From Treponema sp. (lineage in GTDB: Bacteria; Spirochaetota; Spirochaetia; Treponematales; Breznakiellaceae), in contig JAITIC010000112.1 in NCBI GenBank assembly GCA_031279635.1, positions 1 to 54,484 on the forward strand: DNA of 54,484 nt, in the 5' to 3' direction. Each line of letters starts with the position of its first letter. Within the stretch, counting starts at the first letter, position 1. Positions 15,514 through 23,713 of this stretch are shown one piece after another. Under the pieces are notes generated by a model. That model saw only the letters and a program-made list of their open reading frames with translations, made no database searches and was not told the origin of the DNA. A program made the translations under genes and the position numbers.

Positions 15514-16722
15514 TTATAATGCCAGCTCCGGATTCTCGGCAAAGTGCTTGAGGATGACGATTTCATCGGTATCGGAAGGATTCGTGATAGTTACGCCCTC
15601 TTTGGCGGCCTTTTCGGTAACGAAGAATTCGTCATTGGTAAGCTGGCCGTAGCGGATCAGCGCGGGCGTTTCCAGGTCCCAGACGCCGAATTTACCGTGG
15701 CCCTGCAGGGCGATAATGCCGTAGGCGGCCGCGTCCTTTATGGTAACGGTTTTTCCCGGAAGGACCGTCAGGCGTTTCGCGCTGGCGTCGGCGCACTTGT
15801 AGCAAATCCATTCTTCCACATAGCCTTCCGCTTTCATCTGGTCTACGGGCTTTACCGGTTTGGGGGCCATAAAGCGGTTTTTGTGGAAATCCGGGTCCAC
15901 GTTGGCGTCCCAGTCTATCACTTCCAATAAATAGTTGAAATTGCCTTTTTCTTCCGGCGGGCAGTTTTTCCAGAGCAGGTCTTCCGGCACGCAGTGGCCG
16001 AAGTACAGCACCGACTGGTACATGGCGTACACGTCCGAGGCGAACTGCGGCTCGTAGGTGCACAGGCTCCCCGGCGCGTGGAGCACTCCGGGGGGTACGT
16101 CCCAGCCGGTATCAAGGTCCAGCGCGTAGGAGCGCGCCAGGGAAAGCAGGCGGTTGTCGCCCCTGGAAAAGTTCTTCAAAGCTTGAAGTACCTCGTCTTT
16201 GGAAGTTTCGGGGTTCAGGCCGAAGAACGTAAAGGGGAATTCACCGCCGTGGTTGTTCACCTGGGCGGGGAAAAAGTACATTTCCGGCTTTCCCGATTGG
16301 TTGATCCGGGCCGCGTGTTCGTTTCGGTGGTGAATGTGGTGCGGCAGCGGACCGAAATTGTCGAAGAATTTGGAAAACATGGACCAGCGGCCGTATTTTT
16401 CCCAGAGGGTTTCCCCGATAACGTCGGCTTTAAGGGAATCGACCGCGTCCCGCAGCAACACCTTTTCCTTGCCGTCTTTGGTGACAATATAGCTCAAACC
16501 CTCGTCTTCGGGGGTTTTCGGGCCGTTGTCCGCGTGGGTGGTGGAGGCGAACCAGCGCTCGTCAACGCCGCCCCTCTCAAGGCCGAAAACATAGTAATCA
16601 TCCGGGTGCAGTTTGATACGCTTGCCGGGCCGGCAAAACGAACGGGGAACCCAGGCCGGGGCAAGGCGGAAAATTCCCCCGCCTTCCTCTATCGCCTTTT
16701 GGGCTGTTTGGGCTTGACTCAT
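15514..16722 (-). CDS. Cupin protein related to class I mannose-6-phosphate isomerase
   Basis: 402 residues. A metal-binding cluster HHIHHRNEH lies at about 128-136. Farther on, a second cupin-like half runs from about 320 (KTVTIKDAAAYGIIALQGHGKFGVW given as a region) to the C-terminus, as in phosphomannose-isomerase-like proteins. Type I PMI interconverts fructose-6-P and mannose-6-P, but this protein has an unusual central section and may isomerise another sugar. AGGAGG precedes the start. It is transcribed divergently from the ABC/isomerase/dehydrogenase operon and shares its regulatory region, so it probably belongs to the same pathway. No signal peptide. Confidence 0.7.
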   Translation of the reverse strand: MSQAQTAQKAIEEGGGIFRLAPAWVPRSFCRPGKRIKLHPDDYYVFGLERGGVDERWFASTTHADNGPKTPEDEGLSYIVTKDGKEKVLLRDAVDSLKADVIGETLWEKYGRWSMFSKFFDNFGPLPHHIHHRNEHAARINQSGKPEMYFFPAQVNNHGGEFPFTFFGLNPETSKDEVLQALKNFSRGDNRLLSLARSYALDLDTGWDVPPGVLHAPGSLCTYEPQFASDVYAMYQSVLYFGHCVPEDLLWKNCPPEEKGNFNYLLEVIDWDANVDPDFHKNRFMAPKPVKPVDQMKAEGYVEEWICYKCADASAKRLTVLPGKTVTIKDAAAYGIIALQGHGKFGVWDLETPALIRYGQLTNDEFFVTEKAAKEGVTITNPSDTDEIVILKHFAENPELAL

Positions 16723-16745
16723 AGTGTCCTCCTGAAAGATTGATG

Positions 16746-16759
16746 GATAAGCGCTTACA
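16746..16759. promoter_or_regulatory. LacI/cre-type operator candidate
   Basis: GATAAGCGCTTACA has a perfect right half and a 4/6 left half of the LacI-family palindrome TGTAAGCGCTTACA. It lies 24 bp upstream of the cupin start and about 40 bp upstream of the -35 of the divergent ABC promoter. The LacI-family gene two genes away is the natural partner. Confidence 0.5.
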
Positions 16760-16798
16760 GCCTATCACAATAAATTTGTAATTGCAAGCGAATTTTGC

Positions 16799-16827
16799 TT
16801 GACAGCGAAACGTTATTCTGATATGAT
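16799..16827 (+). promoter_or_regulatory. Near-consensus sigma70 promoter for the RbsACB-type operon
   Basis: TTGACA (16799-16804), a 17-bp spacer and TATGAT (16822-16827): consensus -35, optimal spacing and 5 of 6 -10 bases. Transcription would begin near 16834, giving a leader of roughly 178 nt before the ATPase start at 17012. It also shows that an in-frame TTG at 16799 is not the gene start. Confidence 0.75.
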
Positions 16828-17011
16828 AAAAACATCTTTTCCGGGTACAAGTAATATTTGTGATATTGATAAAAAAATATCCGAAAATTGCGGCTTTTTT
16901 TATAAAATTCCCCTGAAAAGCAGGGGAAAACAAAAAGCGCCGGCGGGGCTGGTTTTGGCCGTTGCGGGTCAGAAAAACGTTTCTTTTGCCAGGGCAAGGG
17001 GTACGGATGGT

Positions 17012-18517
17012 ATGAGCGGGCAGTATATCCTCGAAATGAAATCCGTCGATAAATTGTTTTTTGGTACCAAGGTCTTGTCCAATGCGGATTTTAATGTCAA
17101 AGCCGGGGAACTGCACGCCTTGATGGGGGAAAACGGCGCCGGAAAATCAACCCTGATGAAGATCATCATGGGAATTTACCTCGCGGACAGCGGAGAGATG
17201 ATCTTTGAAGGTAAACCGGTCGTCGTCCACGGGGCCAGAGAGGCTCTCAAGCTGGGCATTTCCATGATACACCAGGAACTCAATCCCATCATGGAAATGA
17301 CCATCGCCGAAAATGTGTTTGTCGGGCGGGAAAAACGCATCAAGGGGACCCCCTTCCTGAACCGCGCTCAGATCAACGAGGACACCGGGGCTTTGCTGAA
17401 AGAATACAACATGGACAAAAGGCTCTCTCCGTCCATGAAGATGAAAGCCCTGAACATCGCCCAGATCCAGATGATCGAGATCATCAAGGCGGTTTCCTAT
17501 AACGCCAAGCTTATCATCATGGACGAACCCACTTCGTCGCTCACATCCAACGAGACCGAAGAACTCTTTAAGACTATTGCCCTGTTAAAGGAACGGGGCG
17601 TCGGAATCATCTATATTTCCCACCGTATCGAAGAGGTAATGCAGCTGGGGGATCGGGTTTCGGTACTCCGGGACGGCGCCATGGTGGGGTGTTTTGATCG
17701 CGGCGAAATGGAGCGCGATAAAATTATCTCTCTCATGGTCGGGCGTGAACTCTCTTCAGGCTACCCCCGGAACACCGCTCCCAAAGGAGACGTGGTACTT
17801 GAGGTGAAGAACCTTTCCCGCGCCGGTTTTTTTGAGGATGTTACATTCGAGGTCCGGGCCGGGGAAATTTTAGGCATGGCGGGCCTTGTGGGGGCCGGCC
17901 GCAGCGAGGTAATGCGCGCGCTGGTCGGCTTCGACAAACTTGATTCCGGAGAGATTTTTCTTGAGGGCAAACCCGTCAGAATAAAAACGCCTCTGGAAGC
18001 AAAAGACCATTTTATCACTATGGCTCCGGAGGATCGCAAAGCCCTGGGACTGGTTCTCTGCAGAAGCGTTAAGGAAAATATCGCCCTAAAAAACGAGCGG
18101 CAATTTTCAAATTTTGGTTTCCTTAACCATCGCAAAGAAAAATCCGTCACTTCTAAAATAGCGGATAACGTGACGGTCAAAATGGGAAGCATTAACGATA
18201 CTGTGGTAAACCTTTCCGGGGGAAATCAGCAGAAAGTGGTGCTTGCCAAGTGCCTTATGTCCAACCCCAAGGTTATCATCCTTGATGAGCCTACCAGGGG
18301 TATTGATGTAGGGGCAAAATTTACTATCTATAGTATGATGACCGATCTTGCCAAACGGGGAATCGCGATCATCATGATTTCTTCGGAAATGCCGGAACTG
18401 ATTGGCATGAGTGACCGGATTCTGGTTATGTCCAACGGAAAAGTCCGGGGAAACTATATTGAACGTGATAAGGCATCACAGGAAACGATTTTAAGATTAG
18501 CCTTGGAGGGTGTTTAG
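17012..18517 (+). CDS. Sugar ABC transporter ATPase with two ABC domains (RbsA/MglA type)
   Basis: 501 residues after choosing ATG 17012; the frame is open back to 16799 but that part overlaps the promoter. The first ABC domain has Walker A GENGAGKST (about 37-45) and Walker B LIIMDEPTSSL. The second has the degenerate Walker A GLVGAGRSE typical of RbsA-like proteins, the signature LSGGNQQK and Walker B VIILDEPTRGIDVGAK. It powers uptake through the permease encoded next, from a periplasmic binding protein of the RbsB family. AAGGGG lies 10 bp before the start. Substrate is unknown; the catabolic genes downstream suggest a sugar or sugar alcohol. Confidence 0.95.
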   Translation: MSGQYILEMKSVDKLFFGTKVLSNADFNVKAGELHALMGENGAGKSTLMKIIMGIYLADSGEMIFEGKPVVVHGAREALKLGISMIHQELNPIMEMTIAENVFVGREKRIKGTPFLNRAQINEDTGALLKEYNMDKRLSPSMKMKALNIAQIQMIEIIKAVSYNAKLIIMDEPTSSLTSNETEELFKTIALLKERGVGIIYISHRIEEVMQLGDRVSVLRDGAMVGCFDRGEMERDKIISLMVGRELSSGYPRNTAPKGDVVLEVKNLSRAGFFEDVTFEVRAGEILGMAGLVGAGRSEVMRALVGFDKLDSGEIFLEGKPVRIKTPLEAKDHFITMAPEDRKALGLVLCRSVKENIALKNERQFSNFGFLNHRKEKSVTSKIADNVTVKMGSINDTVVNLSGGNQQKVVLAKCLMSNPKVIILDEPTRGIDVGAKFTIYSMMTDLAKRGIAIIMISSEMPELIGMSDRILVMSNGKVRGNYIERDKASQETILRLALEGV

Positions 18518-18518
18518 C

Positions 18519-19478
18519 ATGGCTGTTTTTTTTGTACAAATAAAAAGTATCAAAAATTTATTGCAGCGCTTCGGTCTCCTGATGGTTATTCTGGTGATTG
18601 TTGTGGTCATGTCCCTGGTAAAACCGGTGTTTTTATCCGGAGAGAATATACTGAATGTACTGCGTCAAGTATCGATCAACGGTATTTTGGCGGTTGGAAT
18701 AACTTTTGTCATTATGACCGGGGGAATAGATCTTTCCATTGGTTCTATCGTAGCGGTTACCGCCGTATTGGTGGGGAGTTTCCTGGAACAGGGATACAGC
18801 ATGGTTACTGCCATAACAATTGGCATGATCGGGGCCGTTGTTTTTGGAATTTTTAACGGTATCTTGATTTCTGTCAGCGGTTTGCCTCCCTTTATCGCTA
18901 CTTTATCAAATATGACCATAGCCCGCGGGGTTGCGATGGTTTATTCAAACGGCAGGAACTACGTAATTCTGCATGAAAAATTTTTACAGATTGGAAAGGG
19001 CTATACTCTGGGAATTCCCAATCCTATCTGGATACTGCTGGTGGTTGTGGTCATTGCCTATATCGTATTGAATTTTACCGTTTTTGGGCGTCATATCCTG
19101 GCTTTTGGAGGTAACCGTCAAGCGGCAAAACTTGCCGGGGTACGCGTCAACCTGGTGGAGGCTTCGGCTTATGTCATTTCCGGTTTGCTGGCGGGAGTAG
19201 CGGCCATTGTCCTTGTTTCACGAACCAGTACCGGGCAGCCCATCGCGGGAACCGGTTATGAATTGGACGCAATCGCTGCCGCCGCCATCGGGGGAACCAG
19301 TATGACCGGAGGATCGGGTTCCATCGGGGGTACTGTTATGGGGTTTATTATTATCGGCGTTATGCTGAATTCTCTGACTTTGCTGAATGTCTCTTCTTTC
19401 TATCAACAGATAGTAAAGGGGATCATCATTATTGTGGCGGTAATGTTGGACATGCAGGCAAAACGGCGACTCAGCTAG
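18519..19478 (+). CDS. Sugar ABC transporter permease, RbsC type
   Basis: About 319 residues with eight to ten hydrophobic segments. The BPD_transp_2 family signature is seen in TGGIDLSIGSIVAVTAVL (about 62-79) and in GTGYELDAIAAAAIGGTSM (about 245-263). It forms the homodimeric channel for the RbsA/RbsB-like partners. ATG 18519 follows TTGGAGGG at 8 bp spacing, 1 bp after the ATPase stop. An upstream GTG (18510) lies inside the ribosome site and is rejected. Confidence 0.95.
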   Translation: MAVFFVQIKSIKNLLQRFGLLMVILVIVVVMSLVKPVFLSGENILNVLRQVSINGILAVGITFVIMTGGIDLSIGSIVAVTAVLVGSFLEQGYSMVTAITIGMIGAVVFGIFNGILISVSGLPPFIATLSNMTIARGVAMVYSNGRNYVILHEKFLQIGKGYTLGIPNPIWILLVVVVIAYIVLNFTVFGRHILAFGGNRQAAKLAGVRVNLVEASAYVISGLLAGVAAIVLVSRTSTGQPIAGTGYELDAIAAAAIGGTSMTGGSGSIGGTVMGFIIIGVMLNSLTLLNVSSFYQQIVKGIIIIVAVMLDMQAKRRLS

Positions 19479-19516
19479 TTCCGGTAAAAATAAAAGAATT
19501 TTTGAGGAGGATCGTA

Positions 19517-20467
19517 ATGAAAAAGATCAACAAAATCGGTATGATCATGGCGGCTTTGATGGTTTGTAGTATCATCGGAGTGGAAGCAAGAGGACAATCG
19601 GACGCGGGACCGGCCAAGACTACAATTGGTCTTTTGGTGAAAAACCGTTCCGATACATTCCCCCGGGTCATTTCCGAGACCATTGTTGCCGAAGCGCAAA
19701 CAAAAGGCATCACAGTTATCGTGTCCGATGCGGAGATGGATGTCAGCAAACAGCTTCAACAGGCTGAAGACATGATCACCCAAAAGGTTTCCGGCATCAT
19801 TTTGATCGCGGTTGATACCGACGGCAGTGCCCCGATTGTGGACAAGGCGATTGCGGCCGGGATTCCCATCGTTGAATGCAATACCACCACCAACAATGTA
19901 GACAAAGTGGTGTATGTCGGTTCCGATGACGTGGATGCCGCCAAAATTCAGGCTGATTACATCAAATCCAAGCTGAAACCCGGTATCCGGGTGGTACAGA
20001 TGCTGGGCGCTATGGGGCAATCATCCCAGGTTGACCGTTCAAAGGGTATCGATTTGTATCTAAAAAATGATGCCTCTTTTAAGGTGGAATATCTGGCGGA
20101 GCAGACCGCCAGCTGGAAAACCGATGTAGCCATGTCCCTTGCGGAAAACTGGCTGGCTTCGTACAACAACAATATTGACGTAATCATTTGCCAAAATGAC
20201 GAAATGGCTATCGGAGCGTCCCAGGCAGTCGTGGCAAAGGGCCTTAAGGACAAGGTCATGGTACTTGGCATCGATGCTATTCCCGGCGCTCTTCAACTCG
20301 TGCAGAAGGGTGAACTGGATGCCACAGTATTTCAGGATGCGGTGGGCCAGGGCAAAGGCGGACTTGACGCTATCCTTGACCTTGTGAGCAAGGGCAGACA
20401 GGAATCCGGCCGGAAGATGATCCCCTTCAAGTTAGTTACCAAAGAAAACGTCGCTCAGTTTATGTAA
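19517..20467 (+). CDS. Periplasmic sugar-binding protein, RbsB family
   Basis: About 316 residues: signal peptide of some 25 residues, then a periplasmic-binding-protein-like fold with DVSKQLQQAEDMITQKVSGI (about 75-94) and later CQNDEMAIGASQAV in the usual positions. It delivers the substrate to the RbsC-type permease. GAGGAGG lies 6 bp before ATG 19517; a TTG at 19502 is not needed. A perfect hairpin follows the stop, so this may be the most abundant product of the transporter transcript. No lipobox. Confidence 0.94.
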   Translation: MKKINKIGMIMAALMVCSIIGVEARGQSDAGPAKTTIGLLVKNRSDTFPRVISETIVAEAQTKGITVIVSDAEMDVSKQLQQAEDMITQKVSGIILIAVDTDGSAPIVDKAIAAGIPIVECNTTTNNVDKVVYVGSDDVDAAKIQADYIKSKLKPGIRVVQMLGAMGQSSQVDRSKGIDLYLKNDASFKVEYLAEQTASWKTDVAMSLAENWLASYNNNIDVIICQNDEMAIGASQAVVAKGLKDKVMVLGIDAIPGALQLVQKGELDATVFQDAVGQGKGGLDAILDLVSKGRQESGRKMIPFKLVTKENVAQFM

Positions 20468-20476
20468 TAGAAGACC

Positions 20477-20496
20477 GGTGTTGTTTTAACAACACC
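20477..20496 (+). terminator. Perfect 9-bp hairpin after the binding-protein gene
   Basis: GGTGTTGTT-TT-AACAACACC lies 9 bp after the stop. Without a long T-tract it is more likely a 3' end stabiliser or processing site than a strong terminator. Confidence 0.5.
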
Positions 20497-20527
20497 GCGC
20501 TTAATGGGAGTTTCTCGTTAGGAAAGC

Positions 20528-20553
20528 GGCGGCTCGCCTTTAGGCGGGCCGCC
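20528..20553 (+). terminator. GC-rich terminator-like hairpin before the catabolic genes
   Basis: GGCGGCTCGCC-TTTA-GGCGGGCCGCC has one T-G wobble and is followed by TGTTTAG. With the preceding hairpin it separates transporter from enzyme genes and would reduce read-through. Confidence 0.55.
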
Positions 20554-20611
20554 TGTTTAGTACGGGTATAAGTTCGTGTAAATCCGTTTAGAACAAATAT
20601 AAGAATTCAGA

Positions 20612-20617
20612 TATAAT
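20612..20617 (+). promoter_or_regulatory. -10 element (TATAAT) before the TIM-barrel isomerase gene
   Basis: A perfect TATAAT lies 35 bp before the GTG start. No good -35 is present; TTTAGA is at about the right distance. It may give the catabolic genes their own regulated promoter after the two hairpins. Confidence 0.4.
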
Positions 20618-20652
20618 TACACCGGAGAGTGTTCTGTCTGTGGAGGTTTATA

Positions 20653-21549
20653 GTGAGTTATCGTTTGGGCATCAACCTTGGGTTTGCCATCAACAGGTAT
20701 ATTGAGCCTGAGGTCTGGACAAAGATCGTCGCAAAGGATTTGGGCCTAAAATACGTTCAGTTTGCAGCCGATCTCTTGAATCCCTTTTTGCCTGAGGCTT
20801 ATGTAAAGGATCAGATCCGCAGGATCAAAGCCGCGGTAAAAGAACACGGTATCGTCATCGAAAGCCTTTTTTCCAGCGCCTATACCAGGGTAAATCATCT
20901 TATGCACCCCGACGCGGAAGCCCGCAAAATCTGGCTTGAGTGGTTCAAGCGCTTTCTTGACACAGGCGCCGAATTCGGGGCAAAAAACGCCGGCGCCCAC
21001 TTTGGGATCATGACCTTTGATACCTACGACAACCCCGACAAGCACAAGTTCATCCTGGACGAGGGGGTAAAGGGCTGGCAGAATTTGAGCTTTTACGCCA
21101 AAGAAAAGGGCTATGAATGCCTCACCTTTGAGCCGATGAGCGTACCCAGAGAAATGGCCAATACCATAGAAGAGACGCGGGATCTTATGGACAGGGTAAA
21201 CGCCCATTGCGGGGTTCCCCTGAGGGTATGCCTGGATGTGGGGCACGCCCCGCATCCTTCCCAGCGGGACCCCTATCCCTGGATAGAGCAGCTTGCCGCG
21301 GTCAGCCCGGTTATCCATCTCCAGCAGACCGTACTCAACAAATCGAACCACGCTCCTTTTACAGCGGAACAAAACAAGACGGGGATCATCACGGCGGAAA
21401 AGGTCATGGCGGCGGTGAAAAAAGCGGGCTGTACCGATACGCTTTTCGCCCTTGAAATATCCCACCGGGAACATTGGGATACGGACTTCAGAATCGTCGA
21501 AGATTTGAAGGCAAGTACTGATTACTGGCGGCCGTTTATTCAGGATTGA
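20653..21549 (+). CDS. Sugar (phosphate) isomerase/epimerase, xylose-isomerase-like TIM barrel
   Basis: About 298 residues of the AP-endonuclease-2/xylose-isomerase-like fold. Likely metal ligands are the Glu in LTFEPMS (about 160), the Asp/His of CLDVGHAPH (about 196-204) and the Glu near the end in FALEISHRE (about 271-279). Members isomerise or epimerise ketoses, some as phosphates. GTG 20653 is chosen because GGAGG sits 6 bp upstream; an ATG at 20629 would precede that ribosome site. It opens a four-gene catabolic run with two dehydrogenases and an epimerase. The exact substrate is not readable; tetrulose- or hexulose-phosphate are options. Confidence 0.8.
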   Translation: MSYRLGINLGFAINRYIEPEVWTKIVAKDLGLKYVQFAADLLNPFLPEAYVKDQIRRIKAAVKEHGIVIESLFSSAYTRVNHLMHPDAEARKIWLEWFKRFLDTGAEFGAKNAGAHFGIMTFDTYDNPDKHKFILDEGVKGWQNLSFYAKEKGYECLTFEPMSVPREMANTIEETRDLMDRVNAHCGVPLRVCLDVGHAPHPSQRDPYPWIEQLAAVSPVIHLQQTVLNKSNHAPFTAEQNKTGIITAEKVMAAVKKAGCTDTLFALEISHREHWDTDFRIVEDLKASTDYWRPFIQD

Positions 21550-21569
21550 GACAGCAGGAGAGGAACCGC

Positions 21570-22616
21570 ATGAAAAATACTATGATGGCCTGTAATCTTC
21601 ACGGCCTTGGAGACCTGCGTTACGAGGAAGTTCCGCTTCCCGCGCTCAAGGATGACGAGGTGCTGCTGCAAATCAAGGCGGCGGGTATCTGCGGCTCGGA
21701 CATTCCGCGGGTTTTTGAAAAGGGTACTTACCACTTCCCCACTATTCCGGGTCACGAATTCGCTGGGCTAATCGTTGACGCCAATACCGCGGACAAGGCG
21801 CTCATCGGCAAAAAGGCCGCGGTGTTCCCCCTTATCCCCTGCGGCGTCTGCGATGCCTGCCAAATCGGGGAGTATCCGCAGTGCCGCGATTACGACTACT
21901 ACGGTTCCCGCAGGGACGGCGCTTTTGCCGAATATATCGCGGTTAAAAAATGGAACCTGGTTTTTGTCCCCGACGCCGTGCCCTTTGAATTTGCCGCCAT
22001 GTGCGAACCCTGCGCCGTCGCCATTCACGCCCTTTCCCAGGCGGGCGTCGGCCTGGGGGATACCGTCGCGATTTTCGGTGCGGGTACCATCGGCCTGCTT
22101 GCGGCCCAGGCAGCCCGCGGCTGGGGCGCGGGTCAGGTGATCCTCGCCGATGTGGACCAGGCCAAGCTGGACTTTGCCGCGCAAGAGGGCTTTACCCGCA
22201 CGGTCAATTCAGCGAAAACGGACGCTGTCGGGTACATCCTGGAACATACCGGGGGCAGGGGCGCGGACATGGCGCTGGAAGCGGCGGGGGTTTCCGCGAC
22301 ACTGGAAGCCTGTCTCAAGGCGGTCAAAACCTTCGGCAGGGCCGTCCTCATGGGGAACCCTGCAAAAAACATGGATATACCCCAAAAGGCCTACTGGGAA
22401 ATTTTGCGGAAACAGCTTACCCTTAAAGGAACCTGGAATTCCAGTTACAATGACGCGCGCAACGACTGGCATCTTGCAATCGACTGTATGGAGCGGGGTG
22501 TTTTCAAACTGGAAAGCATGATAACCCACCGTTTCAGTCTGGCTGATTGTAACAGGGCCTTTGAACTTGCCCGGCAGGGCGGTGAATTCCGGGTTAAGAT
22601 AATGTTTGTGATGTGA
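21570..22616 (+). CDS. Zinc-dependent alcohol dehydrogenase, GatD-like (polyol-phosphate dehydrogenase)
   Basis: About 348-residue MDR-superfamily enzyme. The catalytic zinc site is near ICGSDIPR (about 36) and GHEF (about 62), the structural-zinc loop has CGVCDACQIGEYPQC (about 92-106), and the Rossmann motif is GAGTIGLLAAQ (about 171-181). YDYYGSRRDGAFAEY and ILRKQLTLKGTW match the pattern of galactitol-1-phosphate 5-dehydrogenase (GatD), which oxidises the polyol phosphate to tagatose-6-P with NAD. AGGAGAGGA precedes ATG 21570. The true substrate is uncertain because no kinase or PTS is nearby. Confidence 0.85.
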   Translation: MKNTMMACNLHGLGDLRYEEVPLPALKDDEVLLQIKAAGICGSDIPRVFEKGTYHFPTIPGHEFAGLIVDANTADKALIGKKAAVFPLIPCGVCDACQIGEYPQCRDYDYYGSRRDGAFAEYIAVKKWNLVFVPDAVPFEFAAMCEPCAVAIHALSQAGVGLGDTVAIFGAGTIGLLAAQAARGWGAGQVILADVDQAKLDFAAQEGFTRTVNSAKTDAVGYILEHTGGRGADMALEAAGVSATLEACLKAVKTFGRAVLMGNPAKNMDIPQKAYWEILRKQLTLKGTWNSSYNDARNDWHLAIDCMERGVFKLESMITHRFSLADCNRAFELARQGGEFRVKIMFVM

Positions 22617-22618
22617 GG

Positions 22619-22647
22619 CTGTTCCAAAACTTCAGTTTTGGGAAAGC
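22619..22647 (+). repeat. Hairpin repeat C, copy 2, inside an operon
   Basis: CTGTTCCAAAAC-TTCA-GTTTTGGGAAAGC begins 3 bp after the GatD-like stop and ends 22 bp before the next start. It is identical over 29 bp to 14250-14278. Its place inside an apparent operon means it would be transcribed as an RNA hairpin. Confidence 0.75.
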
Positions 22648-22669
22648 AACCTTGAAACAGAGAGGAAAA

Positions 22670-23713
22670 ATGAAAGCAGCGGTTTATCTTGATAAAGACA
22701 AAATGGAAATACAGGAGGTCCCCACGCCGAAGCCGGACGCAGACGGCGTTCTGGTAAAGGTACATTCCTGCGCGGTATGCGGGTCCGACATACGGATATT
22801 CCATCACGGAAATTCGCGGGTAAATCCCCCGCAGATTTTGGGGCACGAGTCTTCCGGCGAGGTTGTGGAAGCGGGAGCCAATGTTACCCGCTTTAAGAAG
22901 GGCGACCGCGTTGCCCTCGGCGCGGACGTTCCCTGCGGGGAATGTAGTTTTTGCGAGGCGGGCATCGGCAACAACTGCCAGATCAACTACGCCATGGGCT
23001 ATCAATTTGCCGGGAGCTTTGCCGAGTATGTGCTGCTCAATAAAATCGTGGTCAACTACGGCCCGGTGCATCATATCCCGGAGGGCCTGAGCTGCGATGA
23101 GGCGGCCCTCGCGGAACCCCTGGCCTGCGTCCTTAACGCCGTGGAATTGACCAACATACGCCTGGGCGACACAGTGGTAATCGTGGGCGCGGGTCCCATC
23201 GGCTGCATGATCATCCCCATCGTGTATATGTCAGGCGCGTCCAAAGTGATAGTCGTGCAGCGTTCCCGTCCGCGCCTGGAAAACGCCCGCAGGTTCGGCG
23301 CGGATACCTGCATCTGCGCTTCTGAGGAAGACCCCATAAAGCGGGTGCTGGAAGAAACGGGTGGTCTTGGGGCCGACGTCATCTTTACGGCAAACTCCAG
23401 TCCGCAGTCCCATGCCGACGCCCTGAAAATGGCGAAAAACCGCGCCCGCATCAACCTGTTCGGCGGCCTCCCCGCGGACAGCAGCGTAACCATGGAGACA
23501 AACATCATCCACTACAAGGAACTATGCGTGATGGGCGCCCACGGCTCCCTTCCCCGGCACCACCGGCAGGCCCTGGACCTCATCGCGGCGGGCCGCCCGG
23601 ACATTAAGCCCTTTATCTCCCATCATTTTGCACTTGACGACATAAAAGCGGCTTTTGAAACCGCCGAAGGGCATAAGGGTATGCGGGTGATTGTCCGTCC
23701 CTGGGGCGTATAA
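22670..23713 (+). CDS. Zinc-dependent alcohol dehydrogenase, sorbitol/threonine dehydrogenase-like
   Basis: About 347 residues, MDR superfamily. The catalytic zinc residues are in CAVCGSDIR (about 27-35) and GHESSGEV (about 59-66), the structural-zinc Cys cluster is CGECSFCEAGIGNNC (about 89-103), and the coenzyme site is GAGPIGCMIIPI (about 168-179). Such enzymes oxidise polyols or secondary alcohols with NAD(P). The start at ATG 22670 follows AGAGGA; the frame continues upstream through hairpin C but that is non-coding. A second dehydrogenase next to a GatD-like one suggests stepwise oxidation or two related substrates. Confidence 0.88.
   Translation: MKAAVYLDKDKMEIQEVPTPKPDADGVLVKVHSCAVCGSDIRIFHHGNSRVNPPQILGHESSGEVVEAGANVTRFKKGDRVALGADVPCGECSFCEAGIGNNCQINYAMGYQFAGSFAEYVLLNKIVVNYGPVHHIPEGLSCDEAALAEPLACVLNAVELTNIRLGDTVVIVGAGPIGCMIIPIVYMSGASKVIVVQRSRPRLENARRFGADTCICASEEDPIKRVLEETGGLGADVIFTANSSPQSHADALKMAKNRARINLFGGLPADSSVTMETNIIHYKELCVMGAHGSLPRHHRQALDLIAAGRPDIKPFISHHFALDDIKAAFETAEGHKGMRVIVRPWGV

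Noticed and set aside
16799-17011. 71-residue N-terminal extension of the RbsA-like ATPase
   Set aside because: The in-frame TTG lies in the -35 box of a near-consensus promoter, and the extra residues do not resemble the family. ATG 17012 gives the normal length.
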